Positions 1-6,717 of a stretch of 35,255 nt of DNA are shown piece by piece (the stretch's first letter is position 1; every line of letters starts with the position of its first letter). A model generated the notes under the pieces. That model had not been told where the DNA came from and searched no databases. It saw nothing but the letters and a program-made list of their open reading frames with translations. The stretch comes from an uncultured Eubacteriales bacterium (GTDB lineage Bacteria > Bacillota > Clostridia > Peptostreptococcales > Anaerovoracaceae). The stretch spans positions 1 through 35,255 of the forward strand of contig CASEEM010000023.1 in the NCBI GenBank assembly GCA_949286985.1, in the 5' to 3' direction. The position numbers and the translations under genes are program-made.

Positions 1-20
1 CTGCTGAAATTTCGCTTTAG

Positions 21-36
21 GTTAGAGTCGGTTAAC
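21..36. promoter_or_regulatory. Operator-like inverted repeat, left copy 2 (one mismatch)
   Basis: GTTAG (21-25), six bases, then TTAAC (32-36): one base away from the GTTAG-N6-CTAAC pattern. It lies 34 bases (centre to centre) from copy 1. TCTTAAAAAA lies between the two copies at 43-52, and the same ten bases lie between the two copies at 5973-5982. The segment 30-40 can also pair with 51-61 (10 of 11 bases), so an RNA hairpin is an alternative reading. Confidence 0.5.
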
Positions 37-52
37 TATTGCTCTTAAAAAA

Positions 53-72
53 TAGTTAGCCTCGACTAACTA
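53..72. promoter_or_regulatory. Operator-like inverted repeat GTTAG-N6-CTAAC, left copy 1
   Basis: Perfect 7-base arms TAGTTAG (53-59) and CTAACTA (66-72) flank six bases. The CTAAC half ends eight bases from the leftward -10, which is exactly the geometry of the site at 5998-6013. The position over the transcription start suggests repression. The regulator is not identified; the half-site resembles those of DtxR/IdeR-type metal repressors, although the spacing differs. Confidence 0.65.
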
Positions 73-77
73 AGACT

Positions 78-106
78 AAAATACTATCTCTGCGCGTCTT
101 TGTCAA
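78..106 (-). promoter_or_regulatory. Leftward sigma70-type promoter for a gene beyond the left edge
   Basis: Read on the minus strand, TTGACA (106-101) is followed by a 17-base spacer and TATTTT (83-78). The promoter points out of the window, so its gene is not visible. The spacing, the bases AAG after the -35 and the AGTAT leading into the -10 match the promoter of the DUF3793-flavodoxin operon at 6021-6049. Two operator-like repeats lie directly downstream of it. Confidence 0.7.
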
Positions 107-125
107 GCGTCTTTCGTAAGAAATT

Positions 126-134
126 TGGTATAAT
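126..134 (+). promoter_or_regulatory. Probable extended -10 promoter for the ABC exporter
   Basis: TGG precedes a perfect TATAAT at 129-134, giving the extended -10 form TGNTATAAT. There is no good -35 at 16-18 bases, which extended -10 promoters can tolerate. It would start transcription near 141, about 37 bases before the first gene. Confidence 0.5.
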
Positions 135-177
135 GGAGTCCCGACACTGCGTCGATTACCGTACGAAAGGGGTACGA

Positions 178-891
178 ATGATGAGATTTACCATTGAACA
201 TTTATCGAAGAGCTTCGAGAAGAAGGTCGTCCTGCGGGACATCAACTTCACCTTCGAAGAAGGCAAGATCTACGGCCTCCTCGGACGTAACGGCGCCGGC
301 AAGACGACGCTGTTCAACTGCTTGAACCGCGACCTCCGCGCTGACGGCGGCCGCTTCTTCATTGAGACGGACGAGGGCACGGAGCGCGAAGTCGTCCCGG
401 AGGACATCGGCTACGTCCTCTCGACGCCGACCGTCCCGGAGTTCCTGACCGGCCGCGAATTCCTGAAATTCTTCATCGACATCAACGAGAAATCCATCAA
501 GGATCTCCGCACCATCGATGAATACTTCGACGAGATGAGCATCGAACCGGAGGACCGCGACAAGCTCCTCAAGGATTATTCCCACGGCATGAAGAACAAG
601 ATGCAGATGCTGATCAACATCATCGCGCAGCCGAACATCCTCCTCCTCGATGAGCCCCTCACCTCCCTCGACGTCGTCGTTGCCGAAGAGATGAAGCAGC
701 TCCTCCGCAAGCTCAAGGCGGGTCGCATCACCATCTTCTCCACCCACATCATGGACCTCGCCCTTGACCTCTGCGACGAAATCGTCCTCCTTCATCACGG
801 CGAACTCGAGGTCGTCGACAAGAGCAACCTCGGCCACGTCGCATTCAAGGACAAGATCATCGCGGCACTCCGGGAGGAAGATCATGAATAA
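178..891 (+). CDS. ABC transporter ATP-binding protein
   Basis: A 237-residue ATPase that should power the membrane protein encoded next to it. Visible motifs are Walker A GRNGAGKT (residues 36-43), a degenerate signature YSHGM (134-138), Walker B ILLLDE with the catalytic Glu at 159, and the H-loop His190 in STHIMD. The YSHGM form of the signature and the single small domain fit ABC-2-type exporters of the bacteriocin, drug or cell-surface class rather than importers. I chose the ATG at 178 because GAAAGGGG precedes it at a proper distance; an upstream in-frame start at 100 would overlap the promoter. The 3' end overlaps the permease start by eight bases (ATG at 884), so translation is probably coupled. 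The substrate is unknown. Confidence 0.9.
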   Translation: MMRFTIEHLSKSFEKKVVLRDINFTFEEGKIYGLLGRNGAGKTTLFNCLNRDLRADGGRFFIETDEGTEREVVPEDIGYVLSTPTVPEFLTGREFLKFFIDINEKSIKDLRTIDEYFDEMSIEPEDRDKLLKDYSHGMKNKMQMLINIIAQPNILLLDEPLTSLDVVVAEEMKQLLRKLKAGRITIFSTHIMDLALDLCDEIVLLHHGELEVVDKSNLGHVAFKDKIIAALREEDHE

Positions 892-2473
892 GAACATGAC
901 GCGCACACTCCGCATCGCCTTCGCGCTCCGGAACACCTACCGCGTGAACGCCATCCTTTTCTCCCTCAAGCAGATTCCCCTCGTGAAAAAGCTGCTCCCC
1001 GCAGCGCTCTATAAGGTGCGAGGGCTCAAGATCTTTGCGAACATCGTGTCGCTCCTCTGGGAGGTCATCTCCGTTTTCCTCGGGAAGTTCTTCTATCTGG
1101 CACTCATGGTCGCAGGCAGCGGAATCTTCTATGCCAAAGCACAACCGGAGGCTGTTTTTCTTCATATCTTATTCTTCCTGACCCTCATCGGTGCGTACGG
1201 CAACACCTTCCTCTTCGAGCCGTCCCGCGACAAGTATTATGCGATGATCCTGATGCGCATGAACGCGCGGGAGTACACGCTGATCCATTACGGCTACCGC
1301 CTCCTTAAGCTCGTCGTCGGCTTCCTGCCGTTCATGATCTACTTCGGGCTGCGGCGCGAGGTGCCGCTCGCCCTCCTGATTCTCCTCCCGTTCGCGATTG
1401 CCGGGATGAAGACAGCATACAGCGCGACGAAGCTCCGTAATTATGAGCGCGGGAAGGGCGGATATAATGAGAACAAGCTCTCGAAGGGAGCCCTTGTCCT
1501 GATGTTCCTGCTCCTCGCAGCGGCTTACGTGCCGCCGGTAAGCGGTTTCGTCCTCTCGTGGAAAATCTACGCGGCGCTGTTCGTGTTCTCTCTTCCGTTC
1601 GGCCTTCTCGGGCTCCGGAAGATATTGACCTTCAATTCCTACTACGAGGTCAACAAGGAGCTGCTTTCGGACACGACGCTCACGGCGAGTTCCAATGTCT
1701 GGACGCAGGCGGTTAAGCAGGGGGTTGAGAAGAAGATTTCGGTCGACACGTCGATCAAGAGCGATCGTCACGGCTTCGAATACCTGAACGATCTTTTCGT
1801 CAAACGCCATCGCAAGATTTTGTGGTCCTCGACGCGGATGATTTCAATCATCATTCTCGTCCTCGTCGCTTTGACGCTCTTCCTCCTTCGCTTCATTCCG
1901 GAGGAGAAAGGAATCGTCAATCAGCTCGTGATGATGTGGCTGCCGTATTTTCTCTTCATTATGTATGCCATCAACAGGGGCACGTATTTCACGCAGGCGC
2001 TCTTCATGAACTGCGACCACAGCCTTCTGACGTATGCTTTCTATAAGAGACCGGACTTCATCCTGAAGCTCTTTCGCATCCGCCTCCGCGAGATCATGAA
2101 GATCAATGCGGTGCCGGCGCTCATTCTCGGCGGAGGGCTGGCGCTCATCCTCTATGCGAGCGGCGGGACCGACAATCCGCTGAATTATGCGGTTCTGATC
2201 GTTTCGGTTCTCTGCATGAGCCTCTTCTTCTCGACGCATTATCTGACGATTTATTATCTCCTGCAGCCGTATAATGCCGGGACGGAGATTCGAAGCGCGA
2301 CGTACCGCATCGTGACCTCGGTGACGTACCTCGTCTGCTTCTTTTGCATGCAGGTTCGCATGCCTATCATGACCTTCGGCCTGCTGACCATCGTCTTCTG
2401 CATCCTCTATGTTGTCATAGCGAGCATTCTCATTTACCGCTTCGCGCCGAAGACCTTTAAGCTTCGCGCATAA
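884..2473 (+). CDS. ABC exporter membrane protein (permease)
   Basis: A 529-residue polytopic membrane protein and the presumed partner of the ATPase it overlaps. GGGAGG at 872-877 supports the ATG at 884. Hydrophobic stretches suggest about ten to twelve membrane segments, for example around residues 65-105, 140-150, 178-210, 245-280, 355-400 and 440-530, with a polar cytoplasmic-looking stretch near 280-350. No enzyme motif or substrate-binding domain is visible. The single long permease paired with one ATPase resembles uncharacterised two-component exporters of Firmicutes. No strong terminator follows; the 213 bases to the next gene carry only a short GC-rich inverted repeat and that gene's promoter. 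Confidence 0.75.
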   Translation: MNKNMTRTLRIAFALRNTYRVNAILFSLKQIPLVKKLLPAALYKVRGLKIFANIVSLLWEVISVFLGKFFYLALMVAGSGIFYAKAQPEAVFLHILFFLTLIGAYGNTFLFEPSRDKYYAMILMRMNAREYTLIHYGYRLLKLVVGFLPFMIYFGLRREVPLALLILLPFAIAGMKTAYSATKLRNYERGKGGYNENKLSKGALVLMFLLLAAAYVPPVSGFVLSWKIYAALFVFSLPFGLLGLRKILTFNSYYEVNKELLSDTTLTASSNVWTQAVKQGVEKKISVDTSIKSDRHGFEYLNDLFVKRHRKILWSSTRMISIIILVLVALTLFLLRFIPEEKGIVNQLVMMWLPYFLFIMYAINRGTYFTQALFMNCDHSLLTYAFYKRPDFILKLFRIRLREIMKINAVPALILGGGLALILYASGGTDNPLNYAVLIVSVLCMSLFFSTHYLTIYYLLQPYNAGTEIRSATYRIVTSVTYLVCFFCMQVRMPIMTFGLLTIVFCILYVVIASILIYRFAPKTFKLRA

Positions 2474-2599
2474 GTTTCACGCATGAGGTTCGCGGAAAAG
2501 CGAAGGGCCCGGAGCAGCGGATGCGCCCCTCCGCACGCTTAAAGCAGCTAAAAGGCTCTTATCCCGGCAGAGATTTTTCGGAGAGGTACACTTTTGTCA

Positions 2600-2628
2600 T
2601 TGATGAAATCCCTATAAAATGATATACT
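2600..2628 (+). promoter_or_regulatory. Promoter of the surface-protein gene
   Basis: TTGATG (2600-2605), a 17-base spacer and TATACT (2623-2628) lie in an AT-rich stretch 58 bases upstream of the surface-protein start codon. The gene is followed by its own terminator, so it is probably monocistronic. Confidence 0.6.
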
Positions 2629-2686
2629 TTTAAAACATTTATGTACTAATTTTAAGTCGTACAAGAATCAAGTTAGGAGAACGAAC

Positions 2687-4669
2687 ATGAAAAGAAAACT
2701 TCTTGCGTCCTTGGTGACGCTCATGATGGTTCTGTGCATGTTCCCGGCAGCGGTATTCGCGGAGACCTCTCACGACATCAATGACGGCGATGTCACTTTC
2801 GGTGCCGGAGACTGCACGGGAGGCTGCGAGGGTCACGTCGTTACGGGCACCGTCGACAGCATCTGGAATCAGCATCAGATCGCGATTAGCGGCGGAACGC
2901 ACAAGATCATCTTGGATAATACGACGATTCGCGAGCCGGGCGTGGGCAAGTCGGCCATTGCTATTTCCGGCAATGCGAATGTTACGATCGAGCTCCGCGG
3001 AAGCAATGCCGTGACCGGAGCTTCGAACCACCCGGCCATCTGGGTCGAGGAGGGTTCTTCGCTCACGATCGAGGGCACCGGCAGCCTGGTAGCAGATGCC
3101 GGAGATTCGCTCCCGGGCATGGGTGCAGCAGGCATCGGTTCCGGATACGGCACGAACACGACCTTCGGCAACATCACGATCAACGGCGGTGATATCACGG
3201 CAAACGGCTCCGGCGGCGGCGCAGGTATCGGCGGCGGCTACGAAGTAGGCGGCGGCACGGCGACCGGCAACATCACGATCAACGGCGGCTGGGTCAAGGC
3301 TTACGGCGGTGAGTCGGTCCTCGGCGTTACGGGCGGAGCAGGCCTTGGCAGCGGTGAGAATGCGAATTACAGCGGCACGATCACGATCAACGGCGGCATC
3401 GTCTTCGCAGCCGGCGGTGCAAATGCGATGAGTATCGGCGGCGGCGGACGCGACATCGGTGAGAGCGGCAACGGTACCTTCACGACGGGTACGGACGGCA
3501 ATGCGGTCATCATCGCTCCGAAGGGTATCGGCGACTTCTCGCAGTATGAGAGCTGGGACGGCATCTTCGTCAACTGGGATCAGCAGTTCTCGGAAGGTAA
3601 CGTCGATGCAGCCACGATGGCAAACGGCGTGGTCACGCTGAACGATGCGAATGCGAACTTCCAGGTCTGGGGTGAGCCGAAGGTGGATTATCCGCTGACG
3701 GTCGCTTCGGGTTCGACTCTCCGAATTGTCAATAATACCAGAAATAACGCAGGCGCAACGCTGGACATGGTTGCCGGCGGCACGCTGACGAATAACGGCA
3801 CGATTATGCTTGACGGCAGAGAGGGCAATTCCTCGTATCTCATTCTTCGAGAGGGACGTTCGCAGACAGCCGGAAACGGCACGCTCACGAACGGCACGTA
3901 TTGTGCTGTCAAGCTCCCGTTGACGGAGGATCTCGTCACGCTGAACGGTGCCGAAGACCTCTCTTACACGGGTGAAGCATACGAACCGTATGTCAACGTT
4001 GAACTGGAAGATCTCTGGGGATACACGCAGGGCTTCTCGGCGGGCGCTGATTACGATTACACGGTAGCTTACAAGAATAACGTTAACGCAGGAACGGCAA
4101 CGGTAGACGTCACGTCGACCGGTACGGGTCTCCTGCTCGGCACGGACACGGTCAGCCTGGAGTTCAACATCGCAGCAGCCGACTTCTCCATTGAGGTTCC
4201 GAAGGAGCTGGAGATTGCAGAGGGTGAGGACGCACTGCTGTCCAAGCTCCCTGAGCCGGTATCCTTCGAGGTCGATGACTCCGTTCAGGACGACCTCGCG
4301 GGCGTCATGGACGGTACGCTGACCTGGTACCTCGACGAGACGAGAGACACGCCGGTCACCGATGATTCCCTCAAGGATATTGCAGCCGGCGAGAGCGTCG
4401 AGCTCTACTGGACGTACACGCATGAGGATACCAACTTCGTCACCAGCAAGACGGGTTCCACGACGGTGAAGGTCACGGCGGCAGAGAATGTCAACCCGGG
4501 AGACGGAGATAACGATCAGAACGGAACGGACACCGAACAGGGTGAGGAGACGGATGCTCCGAAGACCGGAGACGAGACGCCGATGGCTCTCTGGATTTCG
4601 CTCTTCGCTGTATCGCTGGCAGGGATCCTGCTCCTGGTCGGCCTCAGAAGAAAGCATCACAGAAACTAA
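2687..4669 (+). CDS. Cell-wall-anchored surface protein with beta-helix-like repeats and PKTGD sorting signal
   Basis: A 660-residue secreted protein. Residues 1-25 form a signal peptide (MKRK, hydrophobic core, cleavage after AVFA). Roughly residues 50-280 are Gly/Asn-rich with at least three ITINGG units (near 163, 195 and 231), each followed by a GGxGIGGG-like stretch. Such repeats are typical of parallel beta-helix or carbohydrate-binding surface domains. Near 425-500 a YTG...DYTVAYKNNVNAGTATV pattern marks an immunoglobulin-like domain common in Firmicute adhesins. The C-terminus has an acidic linker, APKTGD at 624-629, a hydrophobic segment at about 634-653 and the tail RRKHHRN, which is a sortase signal of the PKTGD type. 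AGGAGA precedes the ATG. A role in adhesion or glycan binding is inferred; no catalytic motif is seen. No sortase gene is in the window. Confidence 0.85.
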   Translation: MKRKLLASLVTLMMVLCMFPAAVFAETSHDINDGDVTFGAGDCTGGCEGHVVTGTVDSIWNQHQIAISGGTHKIILDNTTIREPGVGKSAIAISGNANVTIELRGSNAVTGASNHPAIWVEEGSSLTIEGTGSLVADAGDSLPGMGAAGIGSGYGTNTTFGNITINGGDITANGSGGGAGIGGGYEVGGGTATGNITINGGWVKAYGGESVLGVTGGAGLGSGENANYSGTITINGGIVFAAGGANAMSIGGGGRDIGESGNGTFTTGTDGNAVIIAPKGIGDFSQYESWDGIFVNWDQQFSEGNVDAATMANGVVTLNDANANFQVWGEPKVDYPLTVASGSTLRIVNNTRNNAGATLDMVAGGTLTNNGTIMLDGREGNSSYLILREGRSQTAGNGTLTNGTYCAVKLPLTEDLVTLNGAEDLSYTGEAYEPYVNVELEDLWGYTQGFSAGADYDYTVAYKNNVNAGTATVDVTSTGTGLLLGTDTVSLEFNIAAADFSIEVPKELEIAEGEDALLSKLPEPVSFEVDDSVQDDLAGVMDGTLTWYLDETRDTPVTDDSLKDIAAGESVELYWTYTHEDTNFVTSKTGSTTVKVTAAENVNPGDGDNDQNGTDTEQGEETDAPKTGDETPMALWISLFAVSLAGILLLVGLRRKHHRN

Positions 4670-4690
4670 TATTTCGGTGAAACCAAAGTA

Positions 4691-4720
4691 AAACGGAGGG
4701 CAGATGCCCTCCGTTTTTTT
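4691..4720 (+). terminator. Rho-independent terminator of the surface-protein gene
   Basis: Perfect nine-base stem ACGGAGGGC/GCCCTCCGT (4693-4701 and 4706-4714), loop AGAT, then a run of T, 21 bases after the stop codon. Confidence 0.92.
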
Positions 4721-4804
4721 ATATCAACAAGCTGGATATGGAATCGGATGTCGGCCAATGGTAGGGGGGAGTGATGCTGATTACATTGGAGGACTTGTAT
4801 CGAT

Positions 4805-4848
4805 AAAAAGCGCCGGAGACTCCCACACAGGGAATCTCCGGCGCTTTT
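4805..4848 (-). terminator. Terminator of the DUF3793-flavodoxin operon (possibly bidirectional)
   Basis: A 14-base stem AAAAGCGCCGGAGA/TCTCCGGCGCTTTT encloses a 15-base loop. On the minus strand it ends in CTTTTTA, 40 bases after the flavodoxin stop. The T-rich arm on the plus strand lets it also stop rightward transcription. Confidence 0.88.
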
Positions 4849-4887
4849 ACTATGGTTAGAAAGGGTCTTAAAAGGGGTTTGCTTATA

Positions 4888-5310
4888 CTATACGAGGGCT
4901 GCGCCGAGCGCCTTGCAGGCGGAGACGGCATCGTCGTCCGGTGCGTCGTTGCAGATGACCGGATCTGCAGCGAGGACGGCGCCGTCCGATTTGCAGGTTT
5001 CCTCCCAGTTTCTCATCCATTCGCCGTCGCCCCAGCCGTAGGAGCCGAAGAGGCCGATTTTTTTGCCCGAGAGCTTCGCCTCGCACGATTCGAACATCGG
5101 GGCGAATTCGCTCTCCTCCAGCTCCTCGACGCCCATCGATGGGCAGCCGAAGGCGACAGCGTCGTAATCGTCCATCATGGAAGCGCTGAAATCCGCTGCA
5201 GAGAGCAGGACGGCTTCGCCGCCTTTTTCCTTGATGCCCTCAGAGACTGCCGAAGCCATGGCCTCGGTGTTGCCGGTGCCGCTCCAATAAACAACTGCTG
5301 CTTTGCTCAT
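4888..5310 (-). CDS. Flavodoxin
   Basis: A 140-residue short-chain flavodoxin, an FMN electron carrier that replaces ferredoxin in low-potential redox reactions, typically when iron is scarce. The FMN phosphate loop SGTGNTE is at residues 10-16. Later loops FGCPSMG (about 54-60) and FGSYGWGDGEW (about 88-98) fit the two segments that flank the isoalloxazine ring; the first lacks the usual aromatic residue. Length matches the family. GAAAGGTGG precedes the ATG. It lies 57 bases downstream of the DUF3793 gene on the same strand with no terminator between, so the two are probably co-transcribed from 6021-6049. Confidence 0.92.
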   Translation of the reverse strand: MSKAAVVYWSGTGNTEAMASAVSEGIKEKGGEAVLLSAADFSASMMDDYDAVAFGCPSMGVEELEESEFAPMFESCEAKLSGKKIGLFGSYGWGDGEWMRNWEETCKSDGAVLAADPVICNDAPDDDAVSACKALGAALV

Positions 5311-5367
5311 AATTCTACCACCTTTCTTGTGACTAATTTGGTTCTATGGAATCTATGGAATCTATCG

Positions 5368-5919
5368 TCAGCCGGCCACGGTGAGCCGTTCGACAGACCG
5401 ACCTTGAGCGAAGAGATCGCCGTACACGGCGGTACACTTCTTGTACTTGGCGAAGGTCTTCTGCGCCGCTTCGACATCGCCGTAGACCTTCCAGCATCCG
5501 AGGCACTTGCAGTCGCAGGCGCGGTTCTCGATGAAGCCGCTGACGTCTTCCGGCGGGTAGCCGAGGAAGAGTCCGATTTCGTGCGGGAAATCCTCACGGG
5601 TGCGAAGGCGCTCCATCAGATGCGCGATGCATTTCTCCGGTGCTTCGGTGCAATATCCGCGTTTGAGGAGGATGTGCTCGGCCGAATCCTGCCGGAGATC
5701 TTGCTTCAGTCTCGCCGGGCGATAGACGTAGATCAAGGCGCGCCCGTTCACGAAGCGAAGGGGGATCGAGCGGAGGCCCTTCCGGGTCAAGAAGCAGTTC
5801 CAGCACCGAAGGCAGGCGTTCAAGGCCTCGCGGTTCTCGAAGGAGGCGGTGAACAGGTTCGCCGTCTTGATGCCGGCCAGCGTCGGGGAACAATGTTTGA
5901 TCAATAATTCTTCGGACAT
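5368..5919 (-). CDS. DUF3793 family protein
   Basis: A 183-residue cytoplasmic protein of unknown function. The family hallmarks are visible: the N-terminal CSPTLAGIK segment, CLRCWNC, and the C-terminal block HEIGLFLGYPPEDV followed by CDCKCLGCWKVYGD and YKKC. The many cysteines (about ten) suggest metal or redox chemistry, but this is not shown for the family. From memory, the family is often encoded with flavodoxins and ferrous-iron transport genes in anaerobes, which fits this pairing. AAGGAGGAGAACCT before the ATG at 5919 fixes the start; the longer upstream in-frame extension would run through the operators. Confidence 0.88.
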   Translation of the reverse strand: MSEELLIKHCSPTLAGIKTANLFTASFENREALNACLRCWNCFLTRKGLRSIPLRFVNGRALIYVYRPARLKQDLRQDSAEHILLKRGYCTEAPEKCIAHLMERLRTREDFPHEIGLFLGYPPEDVSGFIENRACDCKCLGCWKVYGDVEAAQKTFAKYKKCTAVYGDLFAQGRSVERLTVAG

Positions 5920-5946
5920 AGGTTCTCCTCCTTGGATGCTGCGCGC

Positions 5947-5968
5947 ATGGTTAGTTATAACTAACCAT
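5947..5968. promoter_or_regulatory. Perfect 22-bp palindromic operator upstream of the DUF3793 gene
   Basis: A perfect palindrome centred on GTTAGTTATAACTAAC (5950-5965), extended by three matching bases on each side. It lies between the promoter and the ribosome binding site of the DUF3793 gene. It has the same GTTAG-N6-CTAAC core as 53-72 and 5998-6013. Confidence 0.85.
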
Positions 5969-5997
5969 AGGTTCTTAAAAAAGCGGTGCCCTTGTTG

Positions 5998-6013
5998 GTT
6001 AGATACCACTAAC
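5998..6013. promoter_or_regulatory. Second GTTAG-N6-CTAAC operator at the DUF3793 promoter
   Basis: GTTAG (5998-6002), six bases, CTAAC (6009-6013). The site starts eight bases downstream of the -10 and so covers the expected transcription start. It lies 48 bases, centre to centre, from the palindrome at 5947-5968. Confidence 0.75.
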
Positions 6014-6020
6014 TAACATC

Positions 6021-6049
6021 AATATACTGGGCGGCCGCTGCTTTGTCAA
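6021..6049 (-). promoter_or_regulatory. Promoter of the DUF3793-flavodoxin operon
   Basis: On the minus strand, consensus TTGACA (6049-6044), a 17-base spacer and TATATT (6026-6021). The near-consensus strength combined with two operators just downstream argues for strong expression that is normally repressed. Confidence 0.85.
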
Positions 6050-6068
6050 GTGAGATTTGCGAAAAATG

Positions 6069-6088
6069 CCGAGAGCGTGAGCTCTCGG
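6069..6088. repeat. Short perfect hairpin
   Basis: CCGAGAGC/GCTCTCGG with a GTGA loop (GNRA type). There is no T-run on either side, so it is not an obvious terminator. It sits at the left edge of the AT-rich island. Confidence 0.45.
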
Positions 6089-6233
6089 AGGATAGCATAC
6101 ATGGATTCGTACGTATAGTAATTGTAGATGAGATTCCATTCGAACACCTGCTGAACGATTTTGGAATTGGATAAATTTTGAGAAGGGTTATCAAGTTGCC
6201 CTTAAATATATCCCCGTTAAAGAGGGTAGCTCT

Positions 6234-6503
6234 GTGTTCAAAGATCACTGGCTGTTTTCAAATGGACAAAGAAGAAGCTTGTTTTTCGGAGTTTTGTCAA
6301 GGTGTTATTTTAGGGTAGAATGTACATATGACGAGTCGCTCGAGGATCCATATGAGTTGTCTAGGTTTGCAATAGAGAATCCAATGAGATTTAGGGAACT
6401 GACATGGAGAACTTATTCGAATGAAAAGCGTATTGTCAGAGCTACATTAAAGGCTGAACGAGATGTATTGCATGAAGTCGATTGGCCAGAGGATAATGAT
6501 TAA
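6234..6503 (+). pseudogene. Hypothetical protein, probably a decayed gene in the toxin/immunity island
   Basis: An 89-residue reading frame if started at GTG 6234 behind AGAGGG. The same frame is open back to 6132 without an ATG. A different frame between about 6090 and 6173 reads as plausible protein (ending DEIPFEHLLNDFGIG before a stop), so the intact gene may have begun further left and been broken by a frameshift near 6170. The product is soluble, charged and rich in aromatic residues (RCYFRVECTYDESLEDPYEL in the middle). I do not recognise a family. The small acidic, globular look and position would fit an immunity protein, which is inference only. The stop overlaps the next frame by eight bases. 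Confidence 0.45.
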
Positions 6504-6717
6504 TCCAAGAACTGCAGCAAAAATGATTGAGAAGCTACCGGGATATAAGAAAGGACAACCAATTAGGCTGCTCGCATGTAATGCCGACGCACGAGGAAAC
6601 GGATTTGCACAAAACCTTGCTAATAAGCCAGGAGTAACGGTGTACGCACCAAACGATTATTTGTGGGCTAACTTACTCCAGGAGGTAACAAGAAATGACA
6701 GAAAAGATTATATGTGA
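6496..6717 (+). pseudogene. Remnant of a polymorphic-toxin C-terminal domain
   Basis: A 73-residue frame from ATG 6496. It contains a conserved block: KMIEKLPGYKKGQPIRLLAC, then GFAQNLAN and VYAPNDYLWAN. This block (PGYKxGQPIRLLxCN...GFAQxLA...VxAPxDxLWA) is one I recognise from the C-terminal ends of Rhs-, CdiA- or LXG-type polymorphic toxins. Here no N-terminal delivery region is attached, and the block stops just after LWAN where the homologous domain normally continues. The last 23 bases run into the start of the next gene. This looks like a toxin tip left behind after recombination rather than an active toxin. Confidence 0.55.

Noticed and set aside
1..72. CRISPR-like or transposon-end reading of the repeated GTTAG/CTAAC motifs
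   Set aside because: The repeats are short, palindromic and placed at fixed distances from promoters in two loci, which fits operators; there are no spacers or target-site duplications.
21..72. Assignment of the left operators to the rightward ABC exporter
   Set aside because: They lie just downstream of a leftward promoter with the same geometry as at 5998-6049, whereas the exporter's extended -10 lies 57 or more bases further right. An effect on the exporter is possible but secondary.
2639..4660. A 673-codon minus-strand frame opposite the surface protein
   Set aside because: Low-complexity composition of the repeat gene opens the reverse frame; there is no ribosome site or recognisable domain.
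6009..6248. A 79-codon minus-strand frame across the DUF3793 promoter
   Set aside because: It covers the promoter and operators and has no ribosome site or protein-like pattern.
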